Part shown: positions 22,838 to 27,367 of the stretch, piece by piece
How the letters are laid out: the number at the start of each line of letters is the position of its first letter
How positions within the stretch are numbered: the first letter of the stretch is position 1
Source of the DNA: an uncultured Treponema sp.
GTDB lineage: Bacteria > Spirochaetota > Spirochaetia > Treponematales > Treponemataceae
Assembly (NCBI GenBank): GCA_938045195.1
Contig: CALINC010000058.1
Coordinates: 1-27,367 of the forward strand
Direction of reading: 5' to 3'
Length of the DNA stretch: 27,367 nucleotides
Translations under genes and position numbers: made by a program
Notes under the pieces: model-generated
Databases searched by the model: none
The model's input: only the letters and a program-made list of their open reading frames with translations
Told to the model about the DNA's origin: nothing

Positions 22838-23776
22838 ATGAAATTTAAACGGAAAGTAAAATATAGAGGGTTCTCACAAAAAAAAAGTCTATTACCGCCT
22901 TTTTTAATCTTTGTAGGAATTCTTATATTTTTTGCTTTAGTATGGTTTTTATTTGACAAATACAAAGCAAATTTTACGGGTATTCCTTCGATGCGTTCGG
23001 TATATACGGATTGGAAAAATAAAGATTATGAGGCTGTATACGGTAAAACCGAAACCATTTTAAAAAAGCACCCCTTTGACGGAGAAGCTCTGGCAATGCA
23101 CGGATTTTCCGCATATTATATTTTTGCAGAACAAAACGACTTTTCTGTGAGTTATCCCTATCTTAATGATTGTATTTTACATTTAAGACAAGCTATCCGG
23201 CGGGTTAATTCTTCCGAAAAACCGAAAATAGCCTATATGCTCGGGAAAGCATACTATCAAAAAGGGTATTACTATGCCGATTTGGCAGTAAAATATTTGG
23301 ATTATGCAAAGAATTCGGGGGTAACGGCACATGATTTACCCGAATTTTTAGGAATGTCGGCTTCTCTTTTGGGCGATGCCGAAAAAGCAATAGAGGCCTT
23401 TACACTGGCTCTCGCAGAAAATCCGTCTGATTTACTGCTTTTTGCCCTTGCAGAAAATTATATCAAAATTTATGACGAAAAAAATGCAAAACTTTATTTA
23501 TTTGAAACAATAGAAAAAACAAAAGATACGCTATTGGAGCTAAAATGCCGATACTTATTAGGAAGTTTATTTCTTGATGATGGCGACATAAACGGTGCCG
23601 AACAAGAATTTAATAGTATTCTCGAAAAAGACGAGACCTCAGCTGATGCCCATTACGGGCTTGGTGTGGTTTTTGAAATTCGGGGCGACTTAATAAAAGC
23701 CCGTGCCGAGTGGCGAAAAGCCTTAAAACTTAACCCGCTGCACGAAAAAACGCGGATAAAACTTAATTTGAAATAA
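22838..23776 (+). CDS. Membrane-anchored TPR protein
   Basis: The 312-residue protein starts with a basic segment (MKFKRKVKYRGFSQKK) and one membrane helix (LLPPFLIFVGILIFFALVWF, ~residues 19-38). The rest faces outward and consists of tetratricopeptide-like repeats: YEAVYGKTETILKKHPFDGE, KAIEAFTLALAENPSD, GAEQEFNSILEKDETSADAH, and GDLIKARAEWRKALKLNPLH at the C-terminus. It is a likely scaffold in the envelope. It lies two codons upstream of the mreB ribosome site, and treponemes keep a TPR gene in this place, so a link to cell-wall elongation is reasonable inference. No Shine-Dalgarno is seen before the ATG. Confidence 0.85.
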   Translation: MKFKRKVKYRGFSQKKSLLPPFLIFVGILIFFALVWFLFDKYKANFTGIPSMRSVYTDWKNKDYEAVYGKTETILKKHPFDGEALAMHGFSAYYIFAEQNDFSVSYPYLNDCILHLRQAIRRVNSSEKPKIAYMLGKAYYQKGYYYADLAVKYLDYAKNSGVTAHDLPEFLGMSASLLGDAEKAIEAFTLALAENPSDLLLFALAENYIKIYDEKNAKLYLFETIEKTKDTLLELKCRYLLGSLFLDDGDINGAEQEFNSILEKDETSADAHYGLGVVFEIRGDLIKARAEWRKALKLNPLHEKTRIKLNLK

Positions 23777-23789
23777 TTTGGGGGATATG

Positions 23790-24824
23790 ATGGGATTTTT
23801 TAACAGATTTTCTGCCGATATTGGTATTGACTTGGGTACATGTAATACGCTTATTTACGTGCATGGTAAAGGAATAGTCGTAAATGAACCCTCCGTAGTT
23901 GCCGTGGAACGCGGTACAAACAGGGTTGTTGCAGTAGGTTCAGACGCAAAAAGAATGCTTTGGAAAACACCGGGAAATATTGTTGCAATACGTCCTTTAA
24001 AAGACGGAGTTATTGCTGACATGGATACTACCGAAAAAATGATACGCTATTTTGTTTCCAAAATTCTTCCGCGCCGCCGTTTTATTAAACCCAGAATGGT
24101 TATCGGAATTCCCAGCTGTATAACCGATGTCGAAAGCCGTGCGGTTTACGAAAGTGCAATAAAGGCGGGTGCCAGCGATGTTAAAGTCGTAGAAGAATCT
24201 TTAGCTGCTGCAATAGGTGCGAAAATTCCCATTCACGAACCCGCAGGAAATATGGTGTGTGATATAGGCGGCGGAACTACTGAAGTTTCCGTTATTTCGC
24301 TGTGCGGAATGGTTGTTTCAAATGCTATCCGTGTAGGCGGTGATGAATTCGACCAAGCCATTATAAAACATGTCCGTTCCGTTGATAATTTGATTATCGG
24401 AGAACAGACTGCAGAACGCGTAAAAATAAGCATAGGTAATGCCGCCCCTGAAAAAACAATCGAAAAAGTTGAAATTAAGGGTACCGATGCAATTACCGGC
24501 TTACCCCGACGCCTTGAAATAGATTCCGTTGAAGTACGAGAGGCGTTAAAAGAACCTGTTACTCAGATTGTAGAAGAAATTAAACGCACACTTGCGCAAA
24601 CGCCTCCCGAACTCACTGCCGATATTGTAGAGCGGGGCATTGTTATGACCGGCGGCGGTTCTTTGCTGAAAGGACTGCCTAAGCTTATCTCAAAAGAGGC
24701 AAGGGTTCCGGTTATTCTTGCAGAAAATCCAATGGACTGCGTTGCGATAGGCGCGGGACTTTATTACGATGTATTTAGAGATATGACAATGGATAGGAGC
24801 CTTTATAATAGTTTAAACAACTAG
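23790..24824 (+). CDS. mreB: Rod-shape actin homologue MreB
   Basis: MreB forms membrane-bound filaments that guide lateral wall synthesis. It has the actin-fold ATP motifs: phosphate 1 DIGIDLGTCNTLIYVHGKGI, phosphate 2 CDIGGGTTEVSVISL (~160), and adenosine GIVMTGGGSLLKGLPKLI (~285). The EESLAAAIGA segment (~135) with its catalytic Glu and the GVIADMDTTEKMI stretch are also present. I place the start at ATG 23790, five bases after GGGGG; ATG 23787 or TTG 23778 are alternatives differing by one to four residues. About 344 residues is the normal size. The N-terminal MGFFNRF is a plausible short membrane-binding sequence. It is followed after ten bases by mreC. Confidence 0.97.
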   Translation: MGFFNRFSADIGIDLGTCNTLIYVHGKGIVVNEPSVVAVERGTNRVVAVGSDAKRMLWKTPGNIVAIRPLKDGVIADMDTTEKMIRYFVSKILPRRRFIKPRMVIGIPSCITDVESRAVYESAIKAGASDVKVVEESLAAAIGAKIPIHEPAGNMVCDIGGGTTEVSVISLCGMVVSNAIRVGGDEFDQAIIKHVRSVDNLIIGEQTAERVKISIGNAAPEKTIEKVEIKGTDAITGLPRRLEIDSVEVREALKEPVTQIVEEIKRTLAQTPPELTADIVERGIVMTGGGSLLKGLPKLISKEARVPVILAENPMDCVAIGAGLYYDVFRDMTMDRSLYNSLNN

Positions 24825-24834
24825 CTTTTTTACA

Positions 24835-25692
24835 ATGAAAAAAAAATATTCTTTCAAATTAAACATAGAAACCTTTTTTCTTATCTTTTTCCTCTTAATT
24901 TCATCGGTCTTTATGGCATTTTCGGGCGGATCGTTTATCCTTAATTTTAAAGAAATAGGCTTTTCGGTAAGCTCCGGAGCGGAAAAAGCTGTTTACAATG
25001 TTTCTTCATTTATTGGTGAAAGCTTTTCAGCAATCCGTGAATTATGGGAACTTAAAACAAAATATGCAGAACTGACAAAGCAGCTTGAAAAGTATGAACT
25101 TATTGAAAGAACCAATGCGGATATAAAACGCGAAAATGAAGAGCTGCGGGCTCTTTTAAAATTCTCCGATACGATACGCTTTGCCAATATTCCTGCGGAA
25201 ATTATAGGCTATGACCCCAACGCTCTTTATTCCGGTATTATGATAAACCGTGGGGCAAAGCACGGCATACGCAAAAATATGCCCGTAATCGCTTTTCAAA
25301 ACGGAAATATGGCGTTGGTAGGCAAAATCGTGCAGGCTGGGCACAGCTCTTCTATGGTGATACCCGTGTTTGATTACCGATGCTTTGTTGCGGCAAAAAT
25401 AGATTCCGTAAAATTGAGGGGCGTTATAAACGGACAAGGCAGTGCAGATGACCCTCTTGTAATGCGGTATATAAAGAAACGTGATGCCGATGATATAAAA
25501 ATAGGCGACAAGATTGTAACCTCCGGCTTTGATGATTCTTCTTTATTCCCTAAAAATATTCCTATAGGCTTTATTTCAAAAATTAAGATAGAAGGTTATG
25601 AAACTTCGCTTGAATTATCGGTTGAGCCGATTATTGATTTTGATTGTCTGGAATATGTTTTTGTGCTTGACGCAGAAAAACTCGAAAGATAA
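24835..25692 (+). CDS. mreC: Rod-shape-determining protein MreC
   Basis: MreC is a bitopic membrane protein linking MreB and PBP2 in the elongasome. The 285-residue protein has a short cytoplasmic start (MKKKYSFKLN), one membrane helix (~residues 13-33), and a coiled coil (~60-105, LKTKYAELTKQLEKYELIER). The family beta domain follows: IPAEIIGYDPNALYSGIMIN, RGAKHGIRKNMPVIA, GLVGKI-type NMALVGKIVQAG, GVINGQGSADDPLVMRYI, and KIGDKIVTSGFDDSSLFPKN. There is no good ribosome site before the ATG, so it may rely on coupling to mreB. Its stop codon is the first three bases of a repeat-array hairpin. mreD, pbp2 and rodA, which often follow, are absent here. Confidence 0.95.
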   Translation: MKKKYSFKLNIETFFLIFFLLISSVFMAFSGGSFILNFKEIGFSVSSGAEKAVYNVSSFIGESFSAIRELWELKTKYAELTKQLEKYELIERTNADIKRENEELRALLKFSDTIRFANIPAEIIGYDPNALYSGIMINRGAKHGIRKNMPVIAFQNGNMALVGKIVQAGHSSSMVIPVFDYRCFVAAKIDSVKLRGVINGQGSADDPLVMRYIKKRDADDIKIGDKIVTSGFDDSSLFPKNIPIGFISKIKIEGYETSLELSVEPIIDFDCLEYVFVLDAEKLER

Positions 25693-25825
25693 ACAGTTCG
25701 GCACAAATGGTGCCTCACTGTTTAGCCGGCGAGTTTGCCTTTCGGCAAACATCGTATTATTGTATGCAGTTTTGAATTTTGCAAAACTGCTTGAAAAAAT
25801 ATTTTTCAAAATATTTTTATAGGAG
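25690..25825 (+). repeat. Modular hairpin array 3
   Basis: It fills the space from the mreC stop codon to the Shine-Dalgarno of the next gene. The A module has outer arms TAAACAGT/ACTGTTTA (25690-25697/25717-25724) and inner GGCAC/GTGCC (25700-25704/25710-25714); the first TAA is the mreC stop. The B module follows near 25728-25755 (GTTTGCC, loop TTTC, GGCAAAC), then TATTGTATGC and the C module GCAGTTTTG/CAAAACTGC (25766-25774/25782-25790). The D module (25794-25818) keeps the arms AAAAATATTTTT/AAAATATTTTT but has lost the inner GGGATT/AATCCC hairpin found in arrays 1 and 4. AGGAG (25821-25825) follows directly. Confidence 0.88.
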
Positions 25826-25831
25826 ATATTT

Positions 25832-26422
25832 ATGCATATTTCAGATGGAGGGCTTTCAACGACCGTATGTGCTGTAACGTATGTTGCTGCGGCTGCGAGC
25901 ATTGCTTTTGCAGCTAAGGGTACGAAGGAAGAAGACATTCCGAAAATCAGTTTAATGGCAGGAACTTTTTTTGCCATTTCGTTAATTATGATTCCGATAC
26001 CGCCCAGTTCGGTTCATCCCCTAATGTGCGGTCTAATAGGGATTATTGTGGGATGGAAAGCACCCCTTGCTTTTTTCCCTGCGTTGCTGCTTCAAGCACT
26101 TCTTTTTCAGCACGGAGGAATAACGACGCTTGGGGCAAATACCGTGATGCTTTCAATTTCTTCATGGCTTTCATTTTTAATTTTTAAAAAATGGAAAACA
26201 AACAATGTATTTTTAAAAGGAGCTGTGATAGGAGCCTTGTCGGTCATTTTTGTTGTTTTGGTTTTATCTTGTTTGCTTCTCACAGGCGGAAAATTTGCGA
26301 AAGAAACATTTATCGCTATATTCGTTTCGCATTCGGTGATTATGGCTGTTGAAGCTGTTCTTACAGGTTTTGCCGTCCGCCTTATTTTAAAAGCAAAGCC
26401 GGAATGGTTTAAACAGGTTTAA
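25832..26422 (+). CDS. cbiM: CbiM-like substrate-binding component of a cobalt/nickel ECF transporter
   Basis: The 196-residue membrane protein begins with MHISDGGL, the signature of CbiM/NikM proteins. Met1 and His2 of that signature, with a later His, bind the metal in the known nickel structure, so the initiator Met is functionally fixed. About six membrane segments follow. PPSSVHPLMCGLIGIIVGW (~residues 54-72) and ALLFQHGGITTLGANTVMLS are family-conserved and carry the further histidines. Cobalt versus nickel cannot be separated by eye. The usual partners (CbiN, CbiQ, CbiO) are not in the window and no cobalamin riboswitch precedes it; its leader is the hairpin array. AGGAG is six bases from the ATG. 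Genes with mreC on one side and rlmE on the other give no functional clue. Confidence 0.88.
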   Translation: MHISDGGLSTTVCAVTYVAAAASIAFAAKGTKEEDIPKISLMAGTFFAISLIMIPIPPSSVHPLMCGLIGIIVGWKAPLAFFPALLLQALLFQHGGITTLGANTVMLSISSWLSFLIFKKWKTNNVFLKGAVIGALSVIFVVLVLSCLLLTGGKFAKETFIAIFVSHSVIMAVEAVLTGFAVRLILKAKPEWFKQV

Positions 26423-26451
26423 TGTAAATAAGGTGTTTATGGGAGGTGTGA

Positions 26452-26646
26452 TAAACAGTTCGGCACAAATGGTGCCTCTCTGTTTATCCGGCGAGTTTGC
26501 CTTTCGGCAAACATCGCATATTGTATGCAGTTTTGCAAAATGCAAAACTGCTTGAAAAAACTTTTTTCGGGATTTAAAAATCCCTGCAAAAAGTTTTTAT
26601 ATGAGAAATGATAAACAGTTCGGTGCAAATGGCACCTCACTGTTTA
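26452..26646 (+). repeat. Modular hairpin array 4
   Basis: Order: A module with arms TAAACAG/CTGTTTA (26452-26458/26480-26486) and inner GGCAC/GTGCC; B module (26490-26517); TATTGTATGC; C module GCAGTTTTGC/GCAAAACTGC (26527-26536/26542-26551); D module (26555-26598) with arms AACTTTTT/AAAAAGTT and inner GGGATT/AATCCC; and a second A module with arms TAAACAGT/ACTGTTTA (26612-26619/26639-26646). The inner stem of that last module is GGTGC/GCACC (26622-26626/26632-26636), a paired swap relative to every other A module. GGGAGG (26441-26446) precedes the array. The ribosome site AAGGAAG of rlmE comes 15 bases after it. Confidence 0.88.
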
Positions 26647-26668
26647 TCCGATTATAAAAGGAAGTATA

Positions 26669-27265
26669 ATGGCGAATCAATACAGTGAACCCGATTATTG
26701 GTCTAAAAAAGCTTTTTCTGAAAATTATCCCGCCCGCTCGGTTTACAAACTTGAAGAAATGAATAAAAAATTTGCCCTATTTGCTCCTTCAGATTTTGTT
26801 TTGGATTTGGGAGCTGCACCCGGTAGTTGGACTGTGTATGTTTTACGCTTTTTAAATCAAACCGGCAGGATAACATCTGTCGATTTAAAGCCTCTTGATA
26901 TTTCAGTTTATGATGAGCGGCTTACTTTTTTTCAAGGCGATATGTTTGATAAAAATATTATAAAATCCGTAAAAGCACTAGGTCCGTATAATAGCGTTAT
27001 TTGCGATGCCGCTCCTGCAACTACGGGAAACAAAACCGTAGATACGGCTCGTTCTTCGGGTCTTGTAGAACTGGCTCTTTATTATGCGAAGGAACAATTA
27101 AAAAAAGGCGGTACCTTTGCAGTAAAGATATTTCAAGGCGGAGATCAGCAGCTTCACTTAAACGCAATGCGGAAAATGTTCAAAACGGCTCGGGCATTTA
27201 AACCGGAAGCATGCCGCCGTTCCAGTTTTGAAACCTATTTAATTGGTTTGGATTTCAAGGGTTAG
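26669..27265 (+). CDS. rlmE: 23S rRNA (uridine-2552-2'-O)-methyltransferase RlmE (FtsJ/RrmJ)
   Basis: RlmE methylates the ribose of U2552 in the A-loop of 23S rRNA late in large-subunit assembly. The 198-residue protein has the family start YWSKKAFSENYPARSVYKLE with catalytic Lys27 and the SAM-binding loop LDLGAAPGSWT (~45-55). The catalytic Asp lies in VICDAAPATTG, a Lys in FAVKIFQGGD, and the final Glu in RRSSFETYLIG, completing the K-D-K-E tetrad of 2'-O-methyltransferases. AAGGAAG precedes the ATG. It is transcribed behind hairpin array 4, so read-through from cbiM would have to cross five stem-loops. Length and motifs are normal. Confidence 0.95.
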   Translation: MANQYSEPDYWSKKAFSENYPARSVYKLEEMNKKFALFAPSDFVLDLGAAPGSWTVYVLRFLNQTGRITSVDLKPLDISVYDERLTFFQGDMFDKNIIKSVKALGPYNSVICDAAPATTGNKTVDTARSSGLVELALYYAKEQLKKGGTFAVKIFQGGDQQLHLNAMRKMFKTARAFKPEACRRSSFETYLIGLDFKG

Positions 27266-27280
27266 AATTGACGCTCCCAT

Positions 27281-27363
27281 AAATTCATCAAGCGCAGACT
27301 TTATCAAGCCTTTCGGCTTGTTCTGTAAGGAAACGGTTTATCTTATCCGCTAAAGCGGATTGC
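27281..27363 (+). repeat. Possible partial hairpin array at the right edge
   Basis: AAATTCATCAA (27281-27291) equals a D-module arm of array 2, and the following bases (GCGCAGACTTT) resemble that module's interior. CAAGCC/GGCTTG with loop TTTC near 27305-27320 has the same GCC-TTTC-GGC apex as the B module, and ATCCGCT/AGCGGAT near 27345-27361 forms another stem. No matching TTGATGAATTT is reached before the window ends, so this may be a cut-off array or an rlmE terminator. Confidence 0.35.
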
Positions 27364-27367
27364 GAAT

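Noticed and set aside
25690..25831. Cobalamin or metal riboswitch before cbiM
   Set aside because: No cobalamin-box or NiCo-type conserved sequence is seen, and the same array precedes or follows unrelated genes.
26437..26640. Minus-strand frame beginning MRCHLHRTVYHFSYK and a similar one over array 3
   Set aside because: Both contain the same MFAERQTRR stretch, which is the reverse reading of the A and B modules. These are repeat artefacts.
1..26646. CRISPR array as an explanation for the repeats
   Set aside because: The spacing is irregular, the repeats are multi-hairpin modules, there are no unique spacers of even length and no cas genes.

Overview
The window looks like chromosome from an oral or host-associated spirochaete of the Treponema denticola type. 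The DNA is AT-rich. The order dnaG, rpoD, zinc-ribbon protein, rnpB, TPR protein, mreB, mreC matches, as I recall it, the treponemal arrangement (T. pallidum TP0492-TP0498). Four proteins carry lipoprotein signal peptides with loose spirochaete-type lipoboxes. I see no insertion sequence, prophage, CRISPR array, tRNA or rRNA gene. Most of the window is core genome. Organism assignment is inference; no search was run.

Layout. 1-222 is a repeat array leading into a lipoprotein gene (223-1347), which converges on an MFS transporter (1401-2567, minus). 2677-5330 is a plus-strand run: an unrecognised protein, a lipoprotein, and trmB. It converges on a four-gene minus-strand operon (8751 down to 5424): a cyclic-nucleotide-binding/TPR protein, a Crp-type regulator, lspA and apbE. 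A promoter region separates this from a PcrA/UvrD helicase gene (9056-11044). ridA (11158-11535) overlaps a lipoprotein gene (11522-12670). A duplicated repeat array (12661-12991) precedes a CoA-disulfide reductase/rhodanese fusion gene (12997-14694).

14798-22375 is one tight plus-strand run: a GlpA-like FAD oxidoreductase, a second FAD oxidoreductase, a DUF1667 protein, dnaG, rpoD and a coiled-coil zinc-ribbon protein. Stop and start codons overlap at the first three junctions. Then come rnpB with its terminator (22409-22777), a TPR membrane protein, mreB and mreC. The usual mreD, pbp2 and rodA do not follow. Instead there is a repeat array, a CbiM-like metal-transport component, another array, and rlmE.

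The most unusual element is a family of modular hairpin arrays at four places (1-216, 12661-12991, 25690-25825, 26452-26646). Each is a chain of stem-loops in a fixed order with a nearly constant core hairpin (GTTTGCC...GGCAAAC) and a constant linker TATTGTATGC. The other stems differ between copies but stay paired through changes on both arms. Arrays begin at or just after the stop codon of the upstream gene, and three of the four end just before a gene's Shine-Dalgarno sequence. This suggests a structured RNA or DNA repeat that has spread between genes and may set expression of the gene behind it.

A second theme is initiation without Shine-Dalgarno sequences. The GlpA-like gene and pcrA have TGn-type -10 boxes only 6 and 9 bases before the ATG, so their mRNAs are probably leaderless or nearly so.
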